A stretch of DNA of 49,109 nt, from the NCBI GenBank assembly GCA_009711805.1, contig VEMX01000050.1:1-49109 (forward strand), in the 5' to 3' direction. Source of the stretch: Balneolaceae bacterium (lineage in GTDB: Bacteria; Bacteroidota; Rhodothermia; Balneolales; Balneolaceae). Below, in pieces: positions 1 to 8,983 of the stretch (positions within the stretch are counted from its first letter, which is position 1; every line of letters begins with the position of its first letter). The position numbers and the translations under genes are program-made. The notes below the pieces were generated by a model that was not told the origin of the DNA, made no database searches, and saw only the letters and a program-made list of their open reading frames with translations.

Positions 1-199
1 TGTATGCCATCATCAACACTATTGAATCCGAGAATTTACCATCCTTCAGGGCGTCCTGAAACTTCAAAAATCAGTTCGGGACCGTCATGGGAAAAATGTA
101 TCCTTGACTTTCTTTTTTATATAAGGGATGCCCATGGCAGAAGGCGCACGTACAACAATTCTTCCTCCTAAAGCAAGTCAGAGACTTGCAAGGCTACTA

Positions 200-270
200 C
201 TCTTAAGTCAGCGTTCGACGGGCTAGGTTCGCTGTAATGAACCCCCGATACCCGCTGTAAGACTTAAGAG
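200..270. other. stem-loop in left-edge non-coding region
   Basis: CTCTTAAGTC at 200-209 is the exact reverse complement of GACTTAAGAG at 261-270, with a 51-base loop; AGCG/CGCT just inside can add pairs. The surrounding 1-448 has no convincing gene. A short open stretch in frame 3 at the extreme left (3-53) could be the tail of a broken reading frame, but I cannot name it. Function of the stem is unknown; it could be an RNA structure or a remnant of a mobile element end. Confidence 0.4.
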
Positions 271-448
271 AGCTTTAGGGGGAGTATTCTGAATGACTAT
301 CATGAGAGGAATGAGCGTGCATGAGAAACAGAAACCTTGATTAAGGACTATGCCAAGACAAAGAAAAATCACGCAAAGCTAAGCACTCCTTCATGTTTTT
401 CTCGGGATGGGAGTGAGGGCAGCGTTGGTAGCATATCCCTCAAAAAAA

Positions 449-2188
449 TCAATGCTCACTCCCCGGGGTGTATTCAAATTCTTCTAGTTTTGGATTCCAG
501 CTCAGTTCATAGATATCCCATTTCTGTCCCTCGCTGCGAGCCTTTTCCAGTTTTTGGGCTATGATGACTTTTTCCCCATCAGTTCGGATGGTAATCATTC
601 CATAGCGGGCTACATTACTTTCGCGCATCGACAACATGCGGTTGCGGAGCAGCTCTTTCCGGTCTTTAAGGTCAGATTTCTCCGAAGAAGACAAACCTCC
701 GGCTTTAAGAGTATCCGTTATTTCTTCAATCTGTTCATCAATCTTCTTGAGTATAGAATAAAACTTAATGGGGTAGCTGAACTCCTGGCTGCTTCGGGCC
801 AGTTCAGTACTGAATATGAGTGGACGAGCTCCCCGGCTGCTTTTCCCAAAAGCTCCCAAGGCATCAGGACGAGGATGAGAATGTGATTCATTATCCCCGC
901 TGGATATAATAGTTGCCAGGGGATGAATGCAATGAAGGAAAGAATCCAGCACATCACTGGCTCCGTGATGACACGCTTTGGCAATATCGGTTTTAATATA
1001 AGCCCGTACTTTAGAGATAATGAGTTGTCTTAGTTTCCGGGCCTCATCCAGTTTTTGTTCCCATTTTCGTCGTTTGTCAAGGCTTTCGTCTTTGTGTTCA
1101 GGCGAGCTCAGCAGAGAGGTGTATTTGTGGATGTCTTCCTCAAGTTCACTAAGTTCTGTATCTATGGCTGAGTATTGCTGTGCCAGGTAATCCTGGGAAT
1201 CAGAATTCAGGTCACCGCCGAGCATTATCTTCAGCTTTCCAATCTCAAGCTGAAAAACAATGGAATGTCCGTTTTTGGTAACTCCTTCACTGGAAAACCG
1301 AACCAAGCATTTTCGATTTTCTCCATTATGCTCAACCTCTTGTACTATCGGTCCAAGTATTTGCAAGCTGAGCGAGTGATTTTCTTTAAAGTGATCAAGG
1401 TAGCCTTTTTTGGAGTGCAGGAACTCATAGGTTAGCTGTGGGTTATTCTTGCGGGCCTCGAGCAGGGTTTTGATGTAGAGTTTTCGGGTATCTTCATGTT
1501 CATCCAGCAGGGCTTTCATTTCCGCATCGGTAGTTACAGTGTCCCACAGATATGTGTTCCCATCTTGATGAGATTCTATTTTCCGTCCCAGATCGTAGTA
1601 CCATGGGGTGGTGGGCTCATCCGGTTCAGGCCGCTCAACAATACCATTATGACAAACTTTTTTGAACTTTAGTTTTTTGTTTTCAAACAGGCTGTAAAAC
1701 CCATAATAGTGATCCAGGTCTGGGTGGGAGATGATTGCATAGTCAATATCCACGGGTTTTTTAGCGTCGGGATCGTTTGGGCCCACTCCGTCCACACCAG
1801 CCACTCTTCGTTTTCGTAGGTTATACCTCCAATTAATGAACCGACTCATATTATCTCCCTCATCACCGCCAAACCCTTTTCCTACACCGGCATCAATAAG
1901 GATAATTTCGTCATCCGGTGTTACGATGTGGCAGCCGTCGCCCTGTCCGATATCCACGAAATTAACTTCCAGCATCTGCTGATCGGTAAGCCAGTCCTCT
2001 TTAAGCCAACCGGGATTACCCCGGCTCCTTACTTTTACCCATTCCCCTTTTGTTTCTCCAAGATACCGTACATAATCTCCAAGAATGAGATGGTTGCGGG
2101 CATTACGGCTGGTTTTTTCTTTAGGATCTATCCGTAATACCTCATCTTTAGTGTTAACAAAATAGGCTTTGTTTTCCGATAAACTCAT
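449..2188 (-). CDS. ComEC-like MBL-fold metallohydrolase with N-terminal SH3-like domain
   Basis: A 579-aa protein with no signal peptide, so probably cytoplasmic. Residues about 5-70 look like a bacterial SH3 domain (GDYVRYLGETKGEWVKV, ending in PGWLKEDWL). The metallo-beta-lactamase fold follows: FVDIGQGDG at about 77-85, LIDAG near 97-101, the metal motif SHPDLDH at 154-160, GGDLNS later, and a ComEC-style ACHHGASD near the C-terminal half. The motif is HxDxDH rather than HxHxDH, as is usual for ComEC-type domains. There are no membrane helices, so it is not a DNA uptake channel. A charged, probably coiled-coil insertion precedes the ACHHG motif, and another predicted helical stretch lies near the C-terminus. 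Stand-alone proteins of this build are known in phosphodiesterase-like and some defence contexts; no partner gene is seen here, though the window edge is close. Substrate unknown. Confidence 0.8.
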   Translation of the reverse strand: MSLSENKAYFVNTKDEVLRIDPKEKTSRNARNHLILGDYVRYLGETKGEWVKVRSRGNPGWLKEDWLTDQQMLEVNFVDIGQGDGCHIVTPDDEIILIDAGVGKGFGGDEGDNMSRFINWRYNLRKRRVAGVDGVGPNDPDAKKPVDIDYAIISHPDLDHYYGFYSLFENKKLKFKKVCHNGIVERPEPDEPTTPWYYDLGRKIESHQDGNTYLWDTVTTDAEMKALLDEHEDTRKLYIKTLLEARKNNPQLTYEFLHSKKGYLDHFKENHSLSLQILGPIVQEVEHNGENRKCLVRFSSEGVTKNGHSIVFQLEIGKLKIMLGGDLNSDSQDYLAQQYSAIDTELSELEEDIHKYTSLLSSPEHKDESLDKRRKWEQKLDEARKLRQLIISKVRAYIKTDIAKACHHGASDVLDSFLHCIHPLATIISSGDNESHSHPRPDALGAFGKSSRGARPLIFSTELARSSQEFSYPIKFYSILKKIDEQIEEITDTLKAGGLSSSEKSDLKDRKELLRNRMLSMRESNVARYGMITIRTDGEKVIIAQKLEKARSEGQKWDIYELSWNPKLEEFEYTPGSEH

Positions 2189-2375
2189 TATATCCCCTGT
2201 TTTTATTCAGTCAAGTTTGTGTCGGGTACCCTCTTTTTACCCCCCTTACATCCGAATAACCTTATTCTTAAGAAGAAAGTCCAGTGGTATTATACAGAAT
2301 TGATTTGGTGGTAGTCTCGTTAAGCCGCATTGCCGAAAAGTTTGTTTCAGGGATCACAGGTACTAACCAAGGATG

Positions 2376-2807
2376 TTAAAAAAGAGCTATCAGAAATCCG
2401 ATTATAGCAATACCTAAACACAGGGGAGAGTAAATCCGGGTATCTTTTTTCCCAAAAGGGGTGTGTTTAACTTTTTTAAAGAAACCGACATACTTAAACT
2501 CACCTATAGCTCTGAAAATAAAAATAGAGGGAATACCCCAAGAGGCATAGACCATTATCCAAGCAGGCGGAGCAATTTCAACAAGTCCCGGTTTTATGAG
2601 GTAGAAGATTCCACAGCATGTTAACCCCAAACCTACCATTGTACTGTCGAACTTACCGGGCGTTATAATTCTTTTCCCGTCCCGGTCGGTGGGCAGGGCA
2701 TAGTTGATTCCCCACTCTCCTCCCAATGTCCAGTTAAAGTGAATTACTCCCAGGGTAGCAAAAATCAGGAAAAGCACAAGGGATAAAACAGTTATTATAG
2801 AAGCCAA
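2376..2807 (-). CDS. DUF3995 family membrane protein
   Basis: A 143-aa protein with four hydrophobic segments (about 4-24, 56-72, 82-100 and 125-142), so an integral inner-membrane protein. It matches the DUF3995 pattern: an early IHFNWTLGGEWG motif, ALPTDRDG, and a late FRAIGEFKYVGFFKKV followed by DTRIYSPLCL. The family has no established function. It stands alone between two gaps of roughly 190 and 250 bases in which I see no gene. Confidence 0.75.
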   Translation of the reverse strand: MASIITVLSLVLFLIFATLGVIHFNWTLGGEWGINYALPTDRDGKRIITPGKFDSTMVGLGLTCCGIFYLIKPGLVEIAPPAWIMVYASWGIPSIFIFRAIGEFKYVGFFKKVKHTPFGKKDTRIYSPLCLGIAIIGFLIALF

Positions 2808-3056
2808 TGAATAGAGATCTTTCTTGGTATGTTATGTACAAGGAGATTATAAGGTAGCTCTTCCCCAATATCAGAGTGAAGTAGTAAAAAACTATACTGC
2901 CTTTATTGAACCGTCCTAAAATCTATAAATGAGCGCTAATTTCAAAACAAAAAATCAAGCTAACTTAATGTCGTTAAATGAGATAGAAATTCCAGAGCAG
3001 GAGATTTAGAGAGTCCTCGCAGAGAGACAATTATAAAAACGAAAGAGGAAGTTGTG

Positions 3057-3788
3057 TTATTTTCTTTCAGCGAGAAACTGTGTTATATGCTGTAGTACCG
3101 CTTGTTGTTGTTCTTCACGGCTGATAGTTGCCTTATCATCCATGAAAAGATTTCCAAGGTGACCAAACTGAGCATGATTCCCTCCTTCAATAAGCACCAG
3201 TTCAGTGTTGGCTGGTAGTTTGGGTTTGTTTTGGAGAACTTCTCCGGGACTTGCAAGTCCGTCATGTTCTGCATACAGTTTTAAAGTTGGGATCGTCATA
3301 TGGGAGAGGTTGATATCGCGGGGATGAGAAGAACCCATCAGGATGAGCCCCTGCATGATACCCGGATTTTCATAGACGTACTGTGCCGCCATTTTAGCTC
3401 CCTGTGAATGTCCGGCAAGGATAAAGTGTGAGGAAGGGGTATCTAAATCAAAAAGCTCATTTATTTTAGTATACCCCCTCTGAGCCATACGCCAGGGCAT
3501 TTTTACGATGTGGATGGTATATCCTTCTTCAGCTATATCACGAGCAAGGGGAGTGTAGGCCATGGGGTCGGTAAGGCCGCCGGGATAGAAGAGAATCTGG
3601 AGGCTGTCTGAGCCGGCAGCATTAAAAGAAATCAGATCATCCGTTTCACTAAACTTAATTTGGCCGTTGCTTTGAAGAACATCACCCGGTACATCCCAAG
3701 CCTGAAATCCAGCCCACAAATAAATCATAAAGGAGATAGCAAAGATAATCCAGAGCGTTCTGAAGACAGTTTTAAAAGATAGCTTCAT
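3057..3788 (-). CDS. membrane-anchored alpha/beta hydrolase
   Basis: A 243-aa alpha/beta hydrolase. Residues 10-28 form one N-terminal membrane helix, so the catalytic domain is probably anchored on the periplasmic face. The nucleophile elbow is GHSQG with Ser128; the acid is probably Asp176 (AEHDG) and the base His205 (GGNHAQFG). The GGNHAQFG ending and PGGLTDP oxyanion region fit the Abhydrolase_5 type of small esterases. Substrate unknown. It is followed on the minus strand by the DUF3995 gene, but a 250-base gap argues against tight co-transcription. Confidence 0.75.
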   Translation of the reverse strand: MKLSFKTVFRTLWIIFAISFMIYLWAGFQAWDVPGDVLQSNGQIKFSETDDLISFNAAGSDSLQILFYPGGLTDPMAYTPLARDIAEEGYTIHIVKMPWRMAQRGYTKINELFDLDTPSSHFILAGHSQGAKMAAQYVYENPGIMQGLILMGSSHPRDINLSHMTIPTLKLYAEHDGLASPGEVLQNKPKLPANTELVLIEGGNHAQFGHLGNLFMDDKATISREEQQQAVLQHITQFLAERK

Positions 3789-3901
3789 TATATTTTAATT
3801 TTTAATGGAGGACATTTCGAAAGGGACTACGCAAAAAAAACAGAAATGATCCATTAGCTGGTATAATCTATATGTAGTCATAATTACTAACAGTATTGGT
3901 G

Positions 3902-5053
3902 TTAGATAAAGGGACTTACGTCCACATCAATTTGGTCGGCATATTCTAACAGCAGCTTCTTTTTGTAGGAAGGAAGCGTATCAGCATTTCCCTGTATGAG
4001 CTCAGAAACCAGACGGTTCGGAAGGATAAAAGATTTGGTATGTTTTCCAAGCTGGTCAATCATATGTTTTTGAAGTGGTTTAAATACCGCTGATTTGATT
4101 TGTCCTATCCGGTTTCGTTCTTTTTTTATTTCTTTGTATTCATCTTTGTTCAATCTTTTGATAGCGGGCTTATTTTTAGCCAGTCCCTTGTTGTTGGCTT
4201 CCTCAACTGCTTGGTTAAGAAAAGTTTTCAGGCGCTTGAAAAAGGTATTGCTTTTCAGTTTTCTGTAGATTCCCCGGGTATTTTGCCAGCGATCTACTTC
4301 GGATGGATTCCCGGCAATCTTTTTAATCAGATCTTTACTTACAAGGTGGTATACAGGTTTGTTATTCTCGCAAGCTACCGTATCAAAAAACTCCATTAAT
4401 TGAGTGTAAACATACCAGCTAAACTCCGACTGTTCCTTTTTATCTTTCTCCTTAATCATGTTGTTATGATTTTCCTGGCTGTAATCAAGATGGTCGTGCA
4501 GGGCATTTTCCTGCAGTACCCAGTCTTTTATCCCTTCTCGTTCAGCTTCATTCATTAGTGTCTCGTTTAATTCCAGGAGGTGATATACATCGGAGGCGGC
4601 ATACTTTTTTTGCTTGTCCGACAGCGGGCGTTTGTACCAGTTACTCTGTTGTGAAGACCGGCCGGGTTCAATATCCAGCACCTTCTGCAAAAGGTTATCC
4701 AGCGAAGATGGGGGATAGTTCAGCAGACTGGAGACAATGTCCAGGTCTGAAATGTTTTTTGGGAAGCAGCCCAAAGAATGGAATAACCGCAGATCTTCTC
4801 CAAAAGCAAATACCACCTTAGAAATGCCGGAATCTTCGAAAACACTGAAGCTGGTACTGATATCTATTTTTTCGCTGAGTGGATCAATCAGGTAGGTGCT
4901 ACTTCCATCATAAACCTGCATCAGGCACATATTAAACCCATAGCGATAGCGGTTGCGGTCAAACTCAAGATCAATGGCTATGCGTTCGGTTTGCTGTAAT
5001 TTTTGCACAACTTCAGTGAGTTCGTCCGTTGTGTCGATATAGGATATCTGCAT
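3902..5053 (-). CDS. rnd: ribonuclease D
   Basis: A 383-aa 3'-5' exoribonuclease of the DEDDy class, expected to trim tRNA and other small RNA 3' ends in the cytoplasm. The metal ligands are visible: Asp28 and Glu30 in AIDLEFDRNRYRYG, Asp87 in FGEDLRLF, and Tyr151 with Asp155 in KKYAASDVYHLL. An HRDC-like helical domain follows at about 210-295 and a second helical region completes the length, close to the usual 370-390 aa of RNase D. The next gene downstream is separated by about 110 bases; the alpha/beta hydrolase upstream on the minus strand ends about 50 bases away, so a shared transcript is possible. Confidence 0.88.
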   Translation of the reverse strand: MQISYIDTTDELTEVVQKLQQTERIAIDLEFDRNRYRYGFNMCLMQVYDGSSTYLIDPLSEKIDISTSFSVFEDSGISKVVFAFGEDLRLFHSLGCFPKNISDLDIVSSLLNYPPSSLDNLLQKVLDIEPGRSSQQSNWYKRPLSDKQKKYAASDVYHLLELNETLMNEAEREGIKDWVLQENALHDHLDYSQENHNNMIKEKDKKEQSEFSWYVYTQLMEFFDTVACENNKPVYHLVSKDLIKKIAGNPSEVDRWQNTRGIYRKLKSNTFFKRLKTFLNQAVEEANNKGLAKNKPAIKRLNKDEYKEIKKERNRIGQIKSAVFKPLQKHMIDQLGKHTKSFILPNRLVSELIQGNADTLPSYKKKLLLEYADQIDVDVSPFI

Positions 5054-5101
5054 ATTGTCTGTTTCTGAAGTGGTTCGTTTGTTATTAATTAATTCAGGAG
5101 T

Positions 5102-5806
5102 TCAATGTGGGAGGTTCTGTTTAAGAAAACCAATGATATACTCAGATAATTTATCTACATCAATTTTATTGATGGGATGATAGAATTCCGGGAATTTTTT
5201 CAGTGTTCCATTTGGGAGCTGTTCGGAAGCCCATTCAGATTCATCGACGGTTACAGTATCATCCTTAAGTCCAATACCTATCAATACCGGTTGTTTGATG
5301 CTCTTTAGTTTTTCTTTGGTAAGGATTTTGTTTTGCCCAAGTTCCTCAAGCATATCTGCCGTATGAGCGACTACTTTCTTCCAGTCGGCCGGGTGGTGTA
5401 CGGCTTTAAGGTGTTTAGCAAAAACAGGTACTTTCTGTTCAATTTTATTGGAATTCAGTAGTTTAATTTCCCGGGCTGCAAATTCAGGGTGCCAGTCAAT
5501 TTTGGTGCCCAGTGTTATTACTCTTGTTACCAGGCGAGGGTGTTGACAGGCTAAATTTAAAGCCACATAGCCGCCCATGCTATAGCCAAAAATGTGGGCT
5601 TCCGAAATAGCGTGTGCATTCATATATGCGATTACATCCCTGCTAAACAAATCAATGGAGAAGGAAGGTATAGGTGTGGTTCCGCCATGCCCGGTAAAAC
5701 TGAGGGTGTGAACTTCAAAATGCTTCTCCAGTTTCGATTGCAGGGGTTCCAATTGTTGAGCACTTCCAAGAGCCCCATGTAGAAGAATGAGGGGAGTATT
5801 GTTCAT
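5102..5806 (-). CDS. alpha/beta hydrolase (MenH/esterase-like)
   Basis: A 234-aa soluble alpha/beta hydrolase with no signal peptide. It opens with the oxyanion motif LILLHGALGS at 6-15 and has the elbow GYSMGG with Ser76. The expected acid lies in GIGLKDDTVT and the base in EFYHPIN near the C-terminus. The layout resembles MenH/esterase-type enzymes, but nothing shows the substrate, so menaquinone involvement is not claimed. It starts 9 bases after the aldo/keto reductase stop and ends about 50 bases before RNase D, suggesting a three-gene minus-strand run. Confidence 0.8.
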   Translation of the reverse strand: MNNTPLILLHGALGSAQQLEPLQSKLEKHFEVHTLSFTGHGGTTPIPSFSIDLFSRDVIAYMNAHAISEAHIFGYSMGGYVALNLACQHPRLVTRVITLGTKIDWHPEFAAREIKLLNSNKIEQKVPVFAKHLKAVHHPADWKKVVAHTADMLEELGQNKILTKEKLKSIKQPVLIGIGLKDDTVTVDESEWASEQLPNGTLKKFPEFYHPINKIDVDKLSEYIIGFLKQNLPH

Positions 5807-5815
5807 AAGCCGTCT

Positions 5816-6697
5816 TTAGCGGTGTTTTTGGTAGTAGTTGGGGGTTAGTATTTCACTAAGTATTTGCAGATGCTGTTTTGAAACAGGAACCTCTAAACTA
5901 TGAATGATTTCATTCAGTTGCTGAGCTGTCCGCACTCCGGTTACAGCCGATGCAACAGCAGGATGTTGAAGCACAAAACGAAGGGCTTGTGCAATGGGGT
6001 TTCCTAACTCCTTCATTGACACTCTTAGTTTCCGAAGCTGCCAGATGTTATACCCCAGGTACTCTTTTAACTTTTTCCCAATTAAAAGGCCTTTGCCCAG
6101 TGTTCCCCTGCACAGCACGCTGATGTGATGTTCCTTTAGTAAATTCAGGCAAAATTCCTCCGGCCGGCGGTCGAGCAGGCTGTATTGCATCATTACACTG
6201 TCAATATTCGAACGGTCTACGTACTGGCGGATCACATTGGGGCGGATAGAAGAGATGCCGTAAGCCCGGATTTTACCCTCTGCTTTAAGCAGTTCAAAGG
6301 CTTCAATGATATCATCAATAGGATCATCGATGGTGCCTCCGTGTAGTTGGTACAAATCAATATAATCTGTTTGCAAGCGTTTCAGGCTTTCATCCACGGC
6401 AGATAAAATGTGCTCTTTGGTAGGCTTCCAGTCCCAGCCCGAACCGTCTTCTTTCCATACATTTCCAACTTTGGTTGCTATATATACGTTACTGCGAACA
6501 GGCGCCAGGGCCTGTCCCACAATCTCTTCATTACGTCCCCGGTCATACAGGTCGGCAGTGTCAAAAAAGTTAATACCGGCATCATAAGCCTGCCTGAGCA
6601 GAGTGTTAGCTGTTTCTTGACGAGGATCCAGAGACATACAGCCGAAACTGACTTCACTAACGTTGAGTTCTGAGGTTCCTACAGTATTGTAATCCAT
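5816..6697 (-). CDS. aldo/keto reductase
   Basis: A 293-aa NAD(P)H-dependent oxidoreductase with a TIM barrel. The catalytic tetrad is complete: Asp46 and Tyr51 in NFFDTADLYDRG, Lys76 in IATKVG, and His119 in LYQLHGG. GRNEEIVG and the GKIRAYGIS stretch fit the AKR family that reduces small aldehydes and ketones. Length is within the family's normal 280-330. The C-terminal part has the expected cofactor region (AVASAVTGVRTAQQLNE). It is the first gene of the likely minus-strand run with the alpha/beta hydrolase and rnd. Substrate not predictable. Confidence 0.85.
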   Translation of the reverse strand: MDYNTVGTSELNVSEVSFGCMSLDPRQETANTLLRQAYDAGINFFDTADLYDRGRNEEIVGQALAPVRSNVYIATKVGNVWKEDGSGWDWKPTKEHILSAVDESLKRLQTDYIDLYQLHGGTIDDPIDDIIEAFELLKAEGKIRAYGISSIRPNVIRQYVDRSNIDSVMMQYSLLDRRPEEFCLNLLKEHHISVLCRGTLGKGLLIGKKLKEYLGYNIWQLRKLRVSMKELGNPIAQALRFVLQHPAVASAVTGVRTAQQLNEIIHSLEVPVSKQHLQILSEILTPNYYQKHR

Positions 6698-6861
6698 AAC
6701 TAAAATGATTTATGTGAGCTTAAAATGCCCTGCTTATCATCATTTATCAAATAAAGAAATCTTCCATGTATTGTTAAAATCAAAACTTGGCCGTATTGGT
6801 ATTTGATTCATTGCCGTAAATACCGCATAATAAGCCGAATTAAGAATTTGAGGTCGGATAT

Positions 6862-7119
6862 ATGACAAAGCGGGATTTAAAAGGGTACTGGCGGAAAAAC
6901 CTGCAGTATCTCGGAATACTTCTCACTATTTGGTTCACTGTTTCCTATGTGTGCGGGATTTTACTTGCACCTTGGCTTAATACATTTACCATGGGTGGAT
7001 TTAAACTCGGGTTTTGGTTTGCCCAGCAGGGTTCAATCTATACATTTGTGATACTCATCTTTGTATATGTGTACCTGATGAACAAACTGGATCGTCAATT
7101 TAAAGTACAGGAGGACTGA
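6862..7119 (+). CDS. DUF4212 small subunit of sodium:solute symporter
   Basis: An 85-aa protein with two membrane helices (about 16-37 and 54-72), matching the DUF4212 pattern: YWRKNLQYLGILLTIWF, then GFKLGFWFAQQGSI and a YVYLMNKLD ending. These proteins are encoded immediately upstream of a large sodium:solute symporter and are taken to be its small subunit. Here the gap to the symporter is 3 bases, and the Shine-Dalgarno AGGAGG of the next gene (7109-7114) lies inside the last codons of this one, so the two are translationally linked. The start has a GAGGT about 9 bases upstream. Confidence 0.9.
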   Translation: MTKRDLKGYWRKNLQYLGILLTIWFTVSYVCGILLAPWLNTFTMGGFKLGFWFAQQGSIYTFVILIFVYVYLMNKLDRQFKVQED

Positions 7120-7122
7120 TCC

Positions 7123-8889
7123 ATGGATGTGCAGATATGGACATATATTTTAGTTGGAGCTACTTTTGCCTTGTATATCGGAATCGCTATATGGTCGCGG
7201 GCGGCTTCTACCAGCGATTTTTATGTAGCAGGGGCGCATGTGAATCCACTTACCAACGGGATGGCAACAGCTGCTGACTGGATGTCGGCAGCTTCTTTCC
7301 TTTCTATGGCAGGCCTTATTTCTTTTATGGGCTATGATGGCGCTGTGTACCTGATGGGATGGACGGGAGGTTATGTGCTGCTGGCCCTGTTGCTGGCTCC
7401 TTACCTGAGAAAGTTCGGGAAGTTCACCGTTCCCGATTTTATAGGAGACCGCTACTATTCCAACTTCGCACGAACTATTGCTGTTATTTGTGCCGTCATC
7501 GTTTCCTTTACCTATGTAGCCGGACAGATGCGTGGGGTAGGCCTGGTGTTTTCAAAATTTCTGGAAGTGAATATTGATTTGGGAGTATTGATTGGGATGG
7601 CCATTGTATTTTTTTATGCCGTTTTAGGGGGGATGAAAGGAATCACCTATACACAGGTAGCCCAATATTGTGTGCTTATTTTTGCATTTATGGTCCCCGC
7701 CTTTTTTATCTCATTTCAGCTGACAGGAAACCCCATTCCTCAGATTGGATTCGGATCTACCGTCAACGACGGCTCCGGAATGTACTTATTGGAAAAACTG
7801 GATCAACTGCATACCGAACTGGGTTTTGCAGCATACACCAGCGGCACAAAAAGCATACAGGATGTCTTTTTTATAACCGCTGCGCTTATGATTGGTACGG
7901 CCGGTTTACCTCATGTAATTGTACGTTTTTTCACCGTCCCTAAAGTAAAAGACGCCCGTATTTCAGTCGGCTATGCCCTGATATTTATTGCCATATTATA
8001 TACTACAGCACCCGCAATTGCGGTTTTTGCCCGAACTAACCTGATAGAAACGGTCAATGAAGAACCCTATCAAAAAATGCCGGATTGGTTTAGTACCTGG
8101 GAAGAAACAGCGTTGTTGACCTGGGTAGACAAAGATGACAATGGGATCATTACGTATGCTCCGGGAGCTGCTATTGAAGGGGCTCCTGAGCTGTTACGGG
8201 ATGCACAAGGCGAAATTGTTCGCGGCCATTATGGGGAAGCGAAGGTAACGAACCAGCCTGCTGAAGGTCCCAACGAGTTATACATTGATCGGGATATAAT
8301 GGTGTTGGCTAATCCTGAAATTGCCAATTTACCAGCTTGGGTGGCTGCATTGGTTGCTGCGGGTGGATTGGCAGCGGCCCTTTCTACGGCAGCGGGATTA
8401 TTGCTGGTAATTTCAACCTCAGTGTCACACGACCTTATTAAAAAGCAGATTAAAACTGATATTTCAGACAAAGCAGAATTAATGTGGGCCCGAATATCTG
8501 CTGCAGGAGCGGTAATGGTGGCCGGTTATTTTGGGATCAATCCCCCCGGTTTTGTTGCTGAGGTAGTGGCTATTGCCTTTGGGCTGGCTGCCGCTTCTTT
8601 CTTCCCGGCCATTATTCTTGGAATATTTTACAAAAAAATGAACCGGCAGGGAGCTATTGCCGGTATGATAGCGGGACTGCTGTTTACCTTAGCTTATGTA
8701 GTATTCTTTAAGATCGCCTTTCCCGAGTACAATACACCTGAACATTGGTGGTTTGGTATTTCGCCCGAGGGGATAGGGACACTGGGGATGCTGGTGAACC
8801 TGGCCGTCTCATTAGCTGTGGGAATGATATTCCCCGAACCGCCGGAAGAAGTACAGGAAATGGTGGAAAGCATTCGATATCCGAAGTAG
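7123..8889 (+). CDS. sodium:solute symporter, VC_2705 type (large subunit)
   Basis: A 588-aa multi-spanning inner-membrane transporter of the solute:sodium symporter family, related to ActP. Typical stretches are DFYVAGAHVNPLTNGMATAA near residue 27, ADWMSAASFLSMAGL near 47, and GTAGLPHVIVRFFTVP near 258. A hydrophilic loop of about 95 residues follows at roughly 305-400 and contains DKDDNGIITY (Asp336 on), an EF-hand-like calcium loop. The helical part then resumes and includes AALSTAAGLLLVISTS. Long loops of this kind are characteristic of the subfamily paired with DUF4212. The likely substrate is a short-chain organic acid such as acetate, but this is inferred from the family. It forms a two-gene operon with DUF4212. 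Confidence 0.88.
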   Translation: MDVQIWTYILVGATFALYIGIAIWSRAASTSDFYVAGAHVNPLTNGMATAADWMSAASFLSMAGLISFMGYDGAVYLMGWTGGYVLLALLLAPYLRKFGKFTVPDFIGDRYYSNFARTIAVICAVIVSFTYVAGQMRGVGLVFSKFLEVNIDLGVLIGMAIVFFYAVLGGMKGITYTQVAQYCVLIFAFMVPAFFISFQLTGNPIPQIGFGSTVNDGSGMYLLEKLDQLHTELGFAAYTSGTKSIQDVFFITAALMIGTAGLPHVIVRFFTVPKVKDARISVGYALIFIAILYTTAPAIAVFARTNLIETVNEEPYQKMPDWFSTWEETALLTWVDKDDNGIITYAPGAAIEGAPELLRDAQGEIVRGHYGEAKVTNQPAEGPNELYIDRDIMVLANPEIANLPAWVAALVAAGGLAAALSTAAGLLLVISTSVSHDLIKKQIKTDISDKAELMWARISAAGAVMVAGYFGINPPGFVAEVVAIAFGLAAASFFPAIILGIFYKKMNRQGAIAGMIAGLLFTLAYVVFFKIAFPEYNTPEHWWFGISPEGIGTLGMLVNLAVSLAVGMIFPEPPEEVQEMVESIRYPK

Positions 8890-8983
8890 ATGAAAAGGGG
8901 ATAACAAGCTCAAAAAATAGTCAATATTTATGTAGCCAATTTTATTACTTTGAGCCATTATTTTTAACCAATGACCTCAACGT

